Shown here: piece by piece, positions 16,986-26,854 of the stretch
How the letters are laid out: each line of letters opens with the position of its first letter
Position numbering within the stretch: the stretch's first letter is position 1
Assembly: GCF_003023845.1 (NCBI RefSeq)
Contig: NZ_PYFT01000001.1
Location: 3,472,001 to 3,536,000, forward strand
Source of the DNA: Adhaeribacter arboris
GTDB taxonomy: Bacteria > Bacteroidota > Bacteroidia > Cytophagales > Hymenobacteraceae
Direction of reading: 5' to 3'
DNA length: 64,000 nucleotides
Program-made: the position numbers and the translations under genes
Notes under the pieces: model-generated
The model's database searches: none
Told to the model about the DNA's origin: nothing
The model's input: only the letters and a program-made list of their open reading frames with translations

Positions 16986-19970
16986 TTACTCGATAACTAA
17001 TTTGGTTTGCGTACTGCCCGAAACCCCGGAAGCTTTTATTATATAAATACCCTGCCGTACCGGCTGGGCTACTGTTATATCCTGCTTGCCTGTTCCTTGT
17101 TCATCGGTTACCAAAGTGGTTGTTTGTACAATCTGTCCTATGGCATTGTGCAAAGTTAGGGTAACGGATTCCTGGGCGCTAAAATTTTTCACTTCGGCGT
17201 GCAAGTTATCGCCCGGACTCGGATTAGGATAAACACTTACAAATAATCCCGCTTCTTCCTCCGGCATAGCAAATGCTTCGTCGCTAGTAGCTATTCTCTG
17301 ATTGGCTACACTATTGCTGTTAGCGGGCTTACTTGCCTTCAATAAAGTTATGCGAGGCTGTCCGTCGCCGTTGCCGTCGTAATACTCCGATAGGTACAGG
17401 TTACCGGTTTTCACATCTTCAATTACATCTAATGGGTTAGAAAACGGCCGGCGTAAACCCGGTACTTGAATGCCTTCGATCGCGCTAATACTGTTTGGGT
17501 TGCTCGTACTCGGGGTTAATACAATAAGATCATCGCCGCCACTAAACCGGCATACCAGCATTCTACCTCTAAGTTTGCCGCCAAAGGCATTGCTTCTGTA
17601 CTCAATAGCCCCGTTAGGTGAAATATTCAACCCAAAATTATAAATATAACCCCGGTAATTGGGTTCTTTCGGCGTACCGACTTTATAGGCAACTACTTCT
17701 CCCGGATCCGTATTGCTGGTTGGGTTACCGCCATTTAAGATATACTCGTGCCGTAAAGTGTTGGGATGCCCGTAATACCCACCTTTCACCACTCTAAATA
17801 AATAGTCGCTCATGGTTTGGCGCACATCGAACATCGCCGGGACACTTGCCTTGCTATAAGTCTGTCCGTTGGACCATTTAGTCCCCGAAGGTAAAGCGGG
17901 CGTATTGCCCCCGGCCGCCGAACCGTTAGCCGGCACGTACAAAGAACCATTCGAATGCCATACTAAATCATACGCGTTCCGGATACCAGTGGCATACAAA
18001 GTTAAAGGCGCGTTTGATGAATAAGGATTGTAAGAACCGCCTTCCTGAGTTTTTACATTCACGGGTAAACCTTGGCTCTGCGCTTTGTTAATATCTAGAC
18101 GCAATACGGCTGCATTCAATAATCTTTCTGCCCGGTTCCCCCAGGCTCCGTCCAACAAACCCATCGCCGAATTACTACCTTGCGTAAAATACAAAGCACC
18201 ATCCGGGCCAAAATCAAGGCTATTGGTAGTGTGATCTTTATACGAGCGCGGTAAGTTAGTTACGTAATCAACTACTTGCGGACTGGCTGGATTGTTTAGA
18301 TTAATACGCGAAATCTTACCTGACCAATCCGGCGCATTGGTAAACACCGGGGCAGAATGGCTAATCCAGGCAATTAAGTTGCTGGAAGTAGCCGAGGGAG
18401 CAAACCGTAAACCAATTAGTAAACGCCGACTCGAACCAAAGGGGGAGATAGTTTTATGATTGGTAATCGTTCCGTCTGAATTTATATCCCAACGTTCAAT
18501 TTTACCGCCGGAAGTAGCCGCGTACAAGCGATGGTCGGGCCCTACCACCAACGACGTGAAACCATCGCTGCCAAAGGAAGTAGTAATTAAGGTTTTCTCC
18601 GTGAAAGACACCCCACTTAAATTGCCGGAGGGCTCAGGAGTATTGCCGCTCGTCTTAAACCGGGAGGAAAAAGGGATGAAAGCGTGTCCGTTATCATCTT
18701 TTACCTCAGCGGTAATCTGAAACTCATAAGTAGTACTAGCTTTCAGCGAAGCCGATAACGTGATAGCGTCCCCGGCCGCAGAAGAATTAACTGCTGTACC
18801 ACCTACCAGGGATTTGGTACCCGTGGAACTAACCGTATATAATTTTACCGTACTCGTGTTTACCGTTTTACCACTAATAGAATTTCCGCCCGGGTATTTT
18901 AAATCTACGGATACAGATTGGTCTAAAGACACATTAGTAGCGCCATCTGCCGGGCGCACCGCAGTTACGTACGGCCTGATATTAGGAGTGCCGCCGGCCT
19001 TCACCACTATAATATACGTGTTTTTTGAACCATCCGCGGGGCTGGCCAGGTTTCCTCCCAGGCTAACGGTACCCGCCGAAAAAGTTTTGCTGTAAACTTG
19101 TAAATAACTGATCCGGGGATCATTAATGCCAATTCTTTCAGAAAGTTTCTGCCAGCCGCTCATCCAAGCGGGTAATTTAGTAGCCAAAGGATCGTAGGCC
19201 ACATACACCGTTGCACTCTGGCTAAGTTGAAAAGAAACTGCTCTGGCACCAGTAAAGTATTTATCGTCGTTAGGGGTTTTAATAAAAGCTTGTTTATTTA
19301 ACGAGGCAGGAACCGAGGTAATCTGGTAAGATCGATCGGTGTAAAAAGTTGTACCTGTAGCTATAGTAGATAAGGCATAGCCATTACCTGTATAAGATTG
19401 AATGTTGCTGACCAAACCAGATGAAGAAGTCTGATTGGTTACTTGAAAAGAAATAGTTAAAGCCGATCCCGTGGTTCCGGTGCCATCTGGCCCGGAGTAA
19501 GGTGTACATTTTAAAGTATAGCTGCCGTTTGTTGGTACCCAGGGATAATAATCACCTTTAGCATCCCCGAATAAAGCATAAGGCTTTTCGGTTTGCAATT
19601 GCGAGTGCGTTTGGGCGCCGCTTAAACTAAAAATCACGCTGCCCACCGTAGCTGGATCGGTATCCGCCCGGACACTAAGGCTTCGGGTAGGCAAGTTGGC
19701 TAAGTTTAAAGTAGCTCCGTTGGTAATTTTTTGAATTTCGCTATTATCGTTTGCATTTATTAAGGTAAAACTAACTACTTTTTCTCCGGCGAATGAGGTA
19801 GGCCTATTAGCGGTGGAATAAGTTGTACTTTTAACTACTGTTACCATCTTTGAAGCTACAGCAGCGGCATAGCTTTGGGAATTAATTACGCCGGTAAGAA
19901 GTAAAATTACCAGCCACCTGTTCTTTAAAAACTTAATTAATTCTGGATAAAAAGTAAATTTTTTTTTCAT
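16986..19970 (-). CDS. Secreted glucose/sorbosone dehydrogenase-like propeller, T9SS cargo (paralogue 1)
   Basis: 994 residues, signal peptide then: an Ig-like domain of the kind with VSFTLINAxxxxxI...PYALFGDAKGDYYPW (about 60-175), an extra domain of about 150 residues (about 180-330) bearing LPAWMSGWQKL and YLQVYSKTF, an SbsA-type Ig domain (about 335-450, VRPADGATNVSLDQSVSV), and a six-bladed GSDH-type beta-propeller (about 455-870) with YKDHTTNSLDFGPDGALYF and ATGIRNAYDLVWHSNG, which match the His and Arg loops of PQQ-type sugar dehydrogenases. A type A T9SS sorting domain closes it (YPNPSPGDN...TKLVIE). It is probably a secreted sugar-oxidising enzyme (inference); cofactor use is unproven. 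It is one of three tandem paralogues. Confidence 0.85.
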   Translation of the reverse strand: MKKKFTFYPELIKFLKNRWLVILLLTGVINSQSYAAAVASKMVTVVKSTTYSTANRPTSFAGEKVVSFTLINANDNSEIQKITNGATLNLANLPTRSLSVRADTDPATVGSVIFSLSGAQTHSQLQTEKPYALFGDAKGDYYPWVPTNGSYTLKCTPYSGPDGTGTTGSALTISFQVTNQTSSSGLVSNIQSYTGNGYALSTIATGTTFYTDRSYQITSVPASLNKQAFIKTPNDDKYFTGARAVSFQLSQSATVYVAYDPLATKLPAWMSGWQKLSERIGINDPRISYLQVYSKTFSAGTVSLGGNLASPADGSKNTYIIVVKAGGTPNIRPYVTAVRPADGATNVSLDQSVSVDLKYPGGNSISGKTVNTSTVKLYTVSSTGTKSLVGGTAVNSSAAGDAITLSASLKASTTYEFQITAEVKDDNGHAFIPFSSRFKTSGNTPEPSGNLSGVSFTEKTLITTSFGSDGFTSLVVGPDHRLYAATSGGKIERWDINSDGTITNHKTISPFGSSRRLLIGLRFAPSATSSNLIAWISHSAPVFTNAPDWSGKISRINLNNPASPQVVDYVTNLPRSYKDHTTNSLDFGPDGALYFTQGSNSAMGLLDGAWGNRAERLLNAAVLRLDINKAQSQGLPVNVKTQEGGSYNPYSSNAPLTLYATGIRNAYDLVWHSNGSLYVPANGSAAGGNTPALPSGTKWSNGQTYSKASVPAMFDVRQTMSDYLFRVVKGGYYGHPNTLRHEYILNGGNPTSNTDPGEVVAYKVGTPKEPNYRGYIYNFGLNISPNGAIEYRSNAFGGKLRGRMLVCRFSGGDDLIVLTPSTSNPNSISAIEGIQVPGLRRPFSNPLDVIEDVKTGNLYLSEYYDGNGDGQPRITLLKASKPANSNSVANQRIATSDEAFAMPEEEAGLFVSVYPNPSPGDNLHAEVKNFSAQESVTLTLHNAIGQIVQTTTLVTDEQGTGKQDITVAQPVRQGIYIIKASGVSGSTQTKLVIE

Positions 19971-20023
19971 GAATGCTACATAAAACAGAATGTAAATAGT
20001 AATAAAGGAGAAAAGGGAAACAT

Positions 20024-20066
20024 CTGATTTAGGAAAACAAATTTTTACTCCGGTAAATCAGTCAGG
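20024..20066 (-). promoter_or_regulatory. Leader hairpin upstream of propeller paralogue 1
   Basis: On the coding (minus) strand the sequence reads CCTGACTGATTTA ... TAAATCAGATG. The 8-bp stem lies 54-91 bases upstream of the ATG. The other two paralogues carry related sequences at 23407-23423 and 26912-26961. It could be a shared operator or an RNA leader; the function is unknown. Confidence 0.4.
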
Positions 20067-20734
20067 TAGGATAAATCTGGTACTACTCTAAAGCAACATC
20101 TACTGCCATCAGTAGAGAAGTAATAAGTTAAAAATAGAAGCTTAACTGCTGTTACAATTCTAGTTAAAAACTCATGATGCTAGTAATAGTAATTTTCTTG
20201 TTAGGTTAAAAACTTAATTTTTGGATAATGAGGTAATTTTTCCTTGATTATCTATAATCAATTTATTTATAAATATAATCGTAGCGTTTATAGTAACAAA
20301 CATTTACAGTTTTATTTAGTATTCAAATGATAATAATCCGTAATATTCCTGTAAACAAAAACTAGAACTTTACTTTGTATTTCCAGCATTTGTCTGGTAC
20401 TGTTACTTTTAGGCACTTCCTTTTTTCGATAAATCTTACATTAAGTAAATGGGTTATAAGCTTTTCTTAAGTTAGCTGCTAGCAGAATGGCTGGTACCAG
20501 CTACCACTTAAAATAAAAGATTACTATATATCTTCCGTACAAACCCTATCAGGAGTGTACAATCATTAAAAAGAATAAATTTTAATTTTCATCCGGTATG
20601 CAAGCTACTTTTTACTTAAATATAAAAAGCAGGTGGTAAATGCTACCCCTTTGTAATCCAGGAGGCCTCCATTTTCATTTAAGGTACATCAATCTTACAA
20701 GTCTATTTTTAACTAAAATTGCCTTATAAAATAA

Positions 20735-20767
20735 AAAGGAACTGCCACTTACGCGACAGTTCCCTTG
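20735..20767 (-). terminator. Terminator of second beta-propeller gene
   Basis: AAGGAACTG (20736-20744) pairs with CAGTTCCCTT (20757-20766) with one mismatch or bulge in the G run; the minus strand continues into a T-rich tract. Its core matches the other two paralogue terminators. Confidence 0.7.
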
Positions 20768-20787
20768 TAAAATCAATAAGTTAATTT

Positions 20788-23322
20788 TTACTCAATTACT
20801 ACCTTCGTCTGGGTATTCCCCGAAGCACTGGCCGCTTTCAGAATATAAACGCCCCGTAATACTTGCTGATGGAGAGTAATATCCTGGCTTCCGGCTCCCT
20901 GCTCATCCGTTACCAAATTAGTAGTTTGAATTACCTGGCCCACGGCATTATGCAAGGTTAAAGTAACGGCTTCCTGGAAGCCGAAGTTTTTCACTTCTGC
21001 GTGTAAATTATCGCCAGTACTCGGATTCGGATAAACAGATACGCTCAATCCGGTTGCTTCCTTGTTTTGTTCAACGAAAGTATCGGTGATTAATCTGTCC
21101 GCAACGGCACCGCTAGTAGCGGGTTTATCTGCTTTCAATAAAGTAATCCGCGGCTGACCATCACCATTCGCATCGTAATACTCCGATAAGTATAAATTGC
21201 CGGTTTTCACATCTTCAATTACATCTAATGGGTTAGAAAATGGCCGGCGTAAACCCGGCACTTTAATGCCTTCCGTAACCGTAATGCTATTAGGATTGGA
21301 GGCACTCGGGGCTAATACCATCAGGTCATCGCCGCCGCTAAAGCGACATACCAGCATTTTACCTCTAAGTTTGCCGCCAAAAGCATTACTTCTGTATTCA
21401 ATAATTCCATTAGGCGATTTGTTCAACCCGAAATTATAAATATAACCCCTGTAATTAGGCTCTTTCGGCGTACCTACCTTATAAGCAGTTACTTCTCCTG
21501 GGTCACTACCACTGGTTGGGTTACCGCCATTTAAAATATACTCGTGCCGTAAAATATTCGGGTGGCCGTAATACCCACCTTTTACCACTCTAAATAAATA
21601 ATCGCTCATGGTCTGGCGTACATCGGTCATGGCCGGGATACTCGCTCCCGTATATTTTGACCCGTTCGACCAAACCGTACCGGAAGGTAGAGCGGGCGTA
21701 TTGCCACCGGCCGCCGAACCGTTAGTTGGCACGTACAAAGAACCATTGGAATGCCATACTAAGTCGTACGCATTCCGGACGCCAGTTGCGTAAATAGTTA
21801 AAGGCGCATTGGATGAATAAGGATTATAAGTACCGCCTTCCTGAGTTTTTACATTCACGGGCAAACCTTGGCTCTGCGCTTTGTTAATATCTAGACGCAA
21901 TACGGCGCCATTTAAAATTTTCTCCGGCCGATTACCCCAAGCGCCATCTAAAGACCCCATGGCCGTAGCACTGCCTTGCGTAAAATACAAAGCACCGTCC
22001 GATCCAAAATCAATACTGTTAGTAGAATGATCTTTATACGAGCGCGGTAAATTAATTACGTAATCAACCACTTGCGGACTGGCTGGATTGTTTAGATTAA
22101 TACGCGAAATCTTACCTGACCACTCGGGAGTACCTGTAAATAACGGCGAAGAATGACTAATAAAAGCAATTAAGTTGCTGGCCGTAGCCGATGGGGCAAA
22201 ATGAAAACCAATGAGCAACCGACGGCTCGAACCAAAAGGGGAAATAGTTTTATGATTGGTAATCGTTCCGTCTGAATTTATATCCCAACGTTCAATTTTA
22301 CCGCCGGAAGTAGCCGCGTACAAGCGATGATCCGGCCCAATTACCAAGGTAGTGAAACCATCGCTGCCAAAGGAAGTAGTAATTAAGGTTTTCTCGGTAA
22401 AAGAAACGCCATCTAAATTTCCGGGTGGCTGGGTAACGCTGGTAGTTTTGAAGCGGGAAGAAAAAGGAATTAAAGAATTACCATTATCATCTTTTACGCC
22501 ATCGGTAATCTGAAACTCATAAGTAGTAGCAAGTTTAAGAGAAGCCGAAAGAGTAACCGCATCGCCGGCAGCGGTAGAATTTACGGCTGTACCCGTTACT
22601 AAGGTTTTAGCACCCGAAGAACTAACCGAGTACAATTTTACGGTACTGGTATTTACCGTAGTAGTACGGATGTAATTACCACCCGGATATCTTAAATCAA
22701 CCGATACAGATTGGTCTAAAGCTACATTTGTGGCCCCATTTGCTGGCCGGACGGCTGTTACGTAAGGCCGCGGGTTAGTAGTACCGGTTTCCACTTTAAA
22801 AGAAACAGTTAAAGCGGCCCCAGCCGAACCCGAACCCCCACCGCCGGAATAAGGCGTACATTTAAGCGTATAACTACCATTAGTAGGTACCCAAGGATAA
22901 TAATCCCCGCTGGCATCGCCAAATAAAGCGTAAGGCTTTTCCGTTTGAGTTTGATTTTGTACCTGAGCTCCCGATAAATTAAAAACAACGCTTCCTACTG
23001 TAGCCGGAGAGGTATTCGCCCGGATGTTAAGGTTTTTGGTGGGTAAACTGGATAATTTTAAAACAGCTCCATTGGCAATAGTTTGAATATCTTTTTCGGT
23101 ATCAGCATCTATTAAAGTAAAACTAGTAACTTTTTCACCCGCAAAAACAGCTGGCTTAACGGATACAGAACGGTTGTTTGGGGTAGTACCGGCAACGGAG
23201 TTACGTGGCTTTGTGGCGCCATTCGCTTGAATACCCCACATGCAGGCAAGTAGCAGAGTTATTGACCACTTTCTATTCAACAAATCCGCCAGCTTTTGAT
23301 AAGAAGTAAATTGTTTTTTCAT
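20788..23322 (-). CDS. Secreted GSDH-like propeller, T9SS cargo, shortened (paralogue 2)
   Basis: About 844 residues. The start at 23322 (MKKQFTSYQKL) is preferred because it aligns with MKK starts of the paralogues; an ATG two codons upstream also exists. It has the same order as its neighbours but lacks the domain of about 150 residues between the first Ig-like domain and the SbsA-type Ig domain: GSDH propeller about 305-725 with YKDHSTNSIDFGSDGALYF and ATGVRNAYDLVWHSNG, then a type A sorting domain (YPNPSTGDN...TKVVIE). The boundary is clean (VSFKVETGTTNPRPYVTAV), so this looks like a domain-level deletion rather than decay. Likely role: secreted sugar dehydrogenase-like enzyme (inference). 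Confidence 0.85.
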   Translation of the reverse strand: MKKQFTSYQKLADLLNRKWSITLLLACMWGIQANGATKPRNSVAGTTPNNRSVSVKPAVFAGEKVTSFTLIDADTEKDIQTIANGAVLKLSSLPTKNLNIRANTSPATVGSVVFNLSGAQVQNQTQTEKPYALFGDASGDYYPWVPTNGSYTLKCTPYSGGGGSGSAGAALTVSFKVETGTTNPRPYVTAVRPANGATNVALDQSVSVDLRYPGGNYIRTTTVNTSTVKLYSVSSSGAKTLVTGTAVNSTAAGDAVTLSASLKLATTYEFQITDGVKDDNGNSLIPFSSRFKTTSVTQPPGNLDGVSFTEKTLITTSFGSDGFTTLVIGPDHRLYAATSGGKIERWDINSDGTITNHKTISPFGSSRRLLIGFHFAPSATASNLIAFISHSSPLFTGTPEWSGKISRINLNNPASPQVVDYVINLPRSYKDHSTNSIDFGSDGALYFTQGSATAMGSLDGAWGNRPEKILNGAVLRLDINKAQSQGLPVNVKTQEGGTYNPYSSNAPLTIYATGVRNAYDLVWHSNGSLYVPTNGSAAGGNTPALPSGTVWSNGSKYTGASIPAMTDVRQTMSDYLFRVVKGGYYGHPNILRHEYILNGGNPTSGSDPGEVTAYKVGTPKEPNYRGYIYNFGLNKSPNGIIEYRSNAFGGKLRGKMLVCRFSGGDDLMVLAPSASNPNSITVTEGIKVPGLRRPFSNPLDVIEDVKTGNLYLSEYYDANGDGQPRITLLKADKPATSGAVADRLITDTFVEQNKEATGLSVSVYPNPSTGDNLHAEVKNFGFQEAVTLTLHNAVGQVIQTTNLVTDEQGAGSQDITLHQQVLRGVYILKAASASGNTQTKVVIE

Positions 23323-23875
23323 AAACAAGCAATAAAAATAAACTATAATTTAACAATTGATTATAAAGACATTAGAATACAACAAAAAATAAGCACGTAG
23401 TATTTTCATCTGATATCAGTCAGTTTAAACGGTCAATAGAATATCCAATAAATATCGGTTATTTAGAACTTTTAGGTAGAAAAGGCGCTTTGAATTAAAT
23501 TCTAAGGAGTTAATTCTAAATTAATTTTCGTAAACAGGCGCTGCATATAGTTAAGGTTAGTTAGTTTTGAATATATTTTTTCTCAAAAATATTAAATTTT
23601 TAGTATTTATTTTATGATATCTATTTAAAAATAGTTTATAAATATAATGCTATCTAAAGTAAATACAAATTTTTGCTGTATTATATTTCTGTTAGTAAAA
23701 GTTCAGAATCAATTTGTTACCCAAAAACGCTGTTTCCGGATTTTAACCTGATTAAATTATTTTAAAAATTTTTATCTATCTGCTTCGGGCGGATAACAAA
23801 TTAAGGGCACTTATTTAAAATAAAAAGGGAACTGCCCAGTTATAGACAGTTCCCTTTTTCATTAAAAAGAACTAT
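23323..23875. other. Leader region of propeller paralogue 2
   Basis: 553 bases, strongly AT-rich, without a supported gene. It holds CATCTGATATCAGTCAG at 23407-23423, about 90 bases upstream of the start, related to the leaders of the other two paralogues, and the terminator of paralogue 3 at 23822-23859. Confidence 0.5.
23822..23859 (-). terminator. Terminator of third beta-propeller gene
   Basis: A perfect 13-bp stem AAAAAGGGAACTG (23822-23834) with its complement at 23847-23859. The A/T ends provide the U-tract. Confidence 0.82.
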
Positions 23876-26854
23876 TTATTCGATTACTAATTTAGTTTGC
23901 GTACTACCCGAAGCACCAGCTGCTTTTATTACGTATACTCCGCGAACTAACTGTTGCTTGTGTAGCGATAAATTGGTGCTGCCTGTTCCCTGTTCGTTGG
24001 TAACCAAAGTAGTAGCCTGTACTACCTGACCAACCACATCGTGTAAAGTAAGAGTAATAGCTTCCTGCGCCGAAAAGTTTTTCACTTCTACGTGCAGGTT
24101 GTTTCCAGTATTTGGATTTGGGTACACGCTTACAGTTAAACCTGATCCATCTTCCACCTCTGTATCTATAATGCTAGCTACTCTCTGCGCGGTGGTACCG
24201 CTGGTAGCAGGTTTGTCTGCTTTTAACAAAGTTATGCGGGGCTGTCCGTCGCCGTTGCCATCGTAGTACTCCGATAAATACAGGTTACCGGTTTTCACAT
24301 CTTCAATTACATCCAATGGGTTAGAAAACGGCCGACGGAAGCCTGGTACTTTAATTCCCTCGGTTGCGGTAATAGTATTTGGATTGCTCGCACTAGGTGC
24401 CAGAACAATTAAATCATCGCCGCCGCTAAAGCGGCACACGAGCATTTTACCTTTTAACTTACCCCCAAAAGCATTGCTTCTATATTCAATAGCTCCGTTT
24501 GGTGAAATATTCAGGCCGAAATTATAAATGAAGCCCCGGTAATTTGGTTCGGTAGGTGTACCAACCGGATAGCCTACTAACTCTCCTGGATCCGTATTGC
24601 TGGTTGGGTTACCCCCATTCATGATGTACTCATTCCGCAAAGCATTGGGGTGGCCGTAATAACCACCTTGCACTACCCGGAACAAATAGTCATTTTGCGT
24701 TTGGCGCACATCCGTCATCGCTGGGATACTCGGACCGGTATAAGTTTGACCATTAGACCACTTGGTACCATTAAGCAAAGCCGGCGTGTTTCCTCCTGCG
24801 GCTGAGCCATTAGCTGGCACGTACAAAGAACCATTCGAATGCCATATCAAGTCATACGCATTTCGAACTCCCGTGGCGTATAAAGTTAAAGGCGCATTGG
24901 ATGAATAAGGATTGTAAGAACCACCTTCTTGCGTTTTCACGTCGATAGGTAAACCTTGGCTCTGGGCTTTGTTAATATCTAACCGCAATACGGCTGCATT
25001 CAATAATCTTTCTGCCCGGTTTCCCCAAGCGCCATCTAAAGAACCCATCGCCGAATTACTGCCCTGCGGGAAGTATAAAGCACCATCCGGCCCAAAATCA
25101 AGGCTATTAGTAGAGTGATCTTTGTAAGAACGCGGTAAGTTAACCACATAATCTACCACCTGCGGACTAGCTGGATTATTTAAATTAATTCGGGATATTT
25201 TTCCTGACCAATCCGGCGCATTGGTAAACACCGGTGAGGAATGACTAATCCAAGCAATTAAGTTGCTGGAAGTAGCCGAGGGAGAAAACCGTAAACCAAT
25301 CAGCAACCGACGGCTCGAACCGAAGGGAGAAATGGTAACGTGGTTGGTAATGGTACCATCCGCCCGAATGTCCCAGCGTTCAATTTTACCGCCGGAAGTA
25401 GCCGCGTACAAGCGATGGTCGGGCCCCACCACTAACGATGTGAAACCATCGCTGCCAAAGGAAGTAGTAATTAAGGTTTGTTCGGTGAAGGAAACGCCGC
25501 TTAAATCACCGGTATTATCTGGGGTAACACTGGTAGTAGTAAACCGGGAAGCAAAAGGAACTAAAGCGTTTCCGTTATCATCTTTTACGCCATCGGTAAT
25601 CTGAAATTCGTAAGTAGTGCTGGCTTTTAAAGCGGCCGATAATGTTATAGCATCGCCGGCAGCGGTAGAATTAACGGCTGTACCACTCACTAGGGTTTTA
25701 ATGCCCGTGGAACTAACCATGTATAATTTTACGGTGGTAGTATTTACCGTATTGCCATTAATAGAGTTACCGCCCGGGTATTTTAAATCTACGGATACAG
25801 ATTGATCTAAATGCACATTGGTCGCTTCATCAACGGGGCGTACGGCTGTTACATAAGGGCGAACATTTGTTGCTCCGTCTGGTTTTACTACTACAATATA
25901 CGTGTTCTTAGAACCAACTGCAGGACTGGCTAAATTACCCCCCAACGTAATAGTTCCGGGAGCAAATGATTTGCTGTATACTTCTAAATAACTAATCCGG
26001 GGATCATTAATGCCAATCCGGTCAAAAGTTTTTTGCCAGCCAGCCATCCAGGCCGGTAGCTTAGTAGCCACCGGATCGTAGGCTACATAAACCGTAGCAT
26101 TCTGCCCAAGCTGAAAGGTGAAGGCGGTAGAGGAAGTAAAATATTTGTCGTCGTTAGGTGTTTTAATAAACGCTTCGCCATTTAAAGAAGCGGGCAGCGA
26201 TGTAATTTTATAAACCCGATCGGTATAAAAGGCAGCGCCTACCGCTAAATTGGATTGAGCATAACTATTGCCGGTATTTGATTTTATGTTACTGATTAAA
26301 CTGGTAGAGCTCTTATTAACTACGGTAAAGGTAATAGTTAAAGACGCACCTGCCGTTCCGGAACCAGCACTACCCACAAAAGGAGTACATTTAAGCGTAT
26401 AGCTTCCCAAGGTAGGTATCCAAGGGTTGTAGTTCCCGCCTGCGTCGCCGAATAAGGCGTAGGGCTTACCGGTTTGCGTTTCGTTACGGATTTGAGCGCC
26501 ACTTAGCTCAAATACCACACTTCCTACGGTACTTGGGTCAGTATCTGCCCGGATGTTCAGATTTTTGGTTGATAAAGTAGCTAAGTTTAAAGTAGCTCCG
26601 TTAGGAATGGTCTGAATAGGCTGTTCGGTATCGGCGTTAATTAAAGTGAAACTTACTATTCTTTCACCGGCGAAAGCAGCAGTGCGGCTTTTAGTAGTTA
26701 AATGATAATTTTTACTTTCCCCTTCAGCTGCACTGGCAGCATAACTGGGTAAAACAGATACGATACCGACTATCAAGGCCAGAAGAAGTGCAGAAAGCAA
26801 CCTTCTATTCGATAATTCTATAAACCTTTGATAAGGGGTAATTTCTTTTTTCAT
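23876..26854 (-). CDS. Secreted GSDH-like propeller, T9SS cargo (paralogue 3)
   Basis: About 992 residues. The start at 26854 (MKKEITPYQRF) is preferred over the upstream ATG at 26872 by alignment with the paralogues. It has all domains of paralogue 1: a signal peptide, an Ig-like domain with PYALFGDAGGNYNPW, the extra domain (LPAWMAGWQKTFDRIGINDP), an SbsA-type Ig domain, the GSDH propeller (YKDHSTNSLDFGPDGALYF, ATGVRNAYDLIWHSNG) and a type A T9SS domain (YPNPNTGNN...TKLVIE). It is the most upstream copy of the tandem array and faces the divergent Mla operon across 1.1 kb. Confidence 0.85.
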   Translation of the reverse strand: MKKEITPYQRFIELSNRRLLSALLLALIVGIVSVLPSYAASAAEGESKNYHLTTKSRTAAFAGERIVSFTLINADTEQPIQTIPNGATLNLATLSTKNLNIRADTDPSTVGSVVFELSGAQIRNETQTGKPYALFGDAGGNYNPWIPTLGSYTLKCTPFVGSAGSGTAGASLTITFTVVNKSSTSLISNIKSNTGNSYAQSNLAVGAAFYTDRVYKITSLPASLNGEAFIKTPNDDKYFTSSTAFTFQLGQNATVYVAYDPVATKLPAWMAGWQKTFDRIGINDPRISYLEVYSKSFAPGTITLGGNLASPAVGSKNTYIVVVKPDGATNVRPYVTAVRPVDEATNVHLDQSVSVDLKYPGGNSINGNTVNTTTVKLYMVSSTGIKTLVSGTAVNSTAAGDAITLSAALKASTTYEFQITDGVKDDNGNALVPFASRFTTTSVTPDNTGDLSGVSFTEQTLITTSFGSDGFTSLVVGPDHRLYAATSGGKIERWDIRADGTITNHVTISPFGSSRRLLIGLRFSPSATSSNLIAWISHSSPVFTNAPDWSGKISRINLNNPASPQVVDYVVNLPRSYKDHSTNSLDFGPDGALYFPQGSNSAMGSLDGAWGNRAERLLNAAVLRLDINKAQSQGLPIDVKTQEGGSYNPYSSNAPLTLYATGVRNAYDLIWHSNGSLYVPANGSAAGGNTPALLNGTKWSNGQTYTGPSIPAMTDVRQTQNDYLFRVVQGGYYGHPNALRNEYIMNGGNPTSNTDPGELVGYPVGTPTEPNYRGFIYNFGLNISPNGAIEYRSNAFGGKLKGKMLVCRFSGGDDLIVLAPSASNPNTITATEGIKVPGFRRPFSNPLDVIEDVKTGNLYLSEYYDGNGDGQPRITLLKADKPATSGTTAQRVASIIDTEVEDGSGLTVSVYPNPNTGNNLHVEVKNFSAQEAITLTLHDVVGQVVQATTLVTNEQGTGSTNLSLHKQQLVRGVYVIKAAGASGSTQTKLVIE

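Larger units (their letters stand above)
19971..20787. other. Leader and promoter region of propeller paralogue 1
   Basis: 817 bases, very AT-rich, without a supported gene. It contains a leader hairpin at 20024-20061 (CTGATTTA with TAAATCAG) followed by GTCAGG, a feature echoed upstream of both paralogues, and the terminator of paralogue 2 at 20735-20767. Confidence 0.5.
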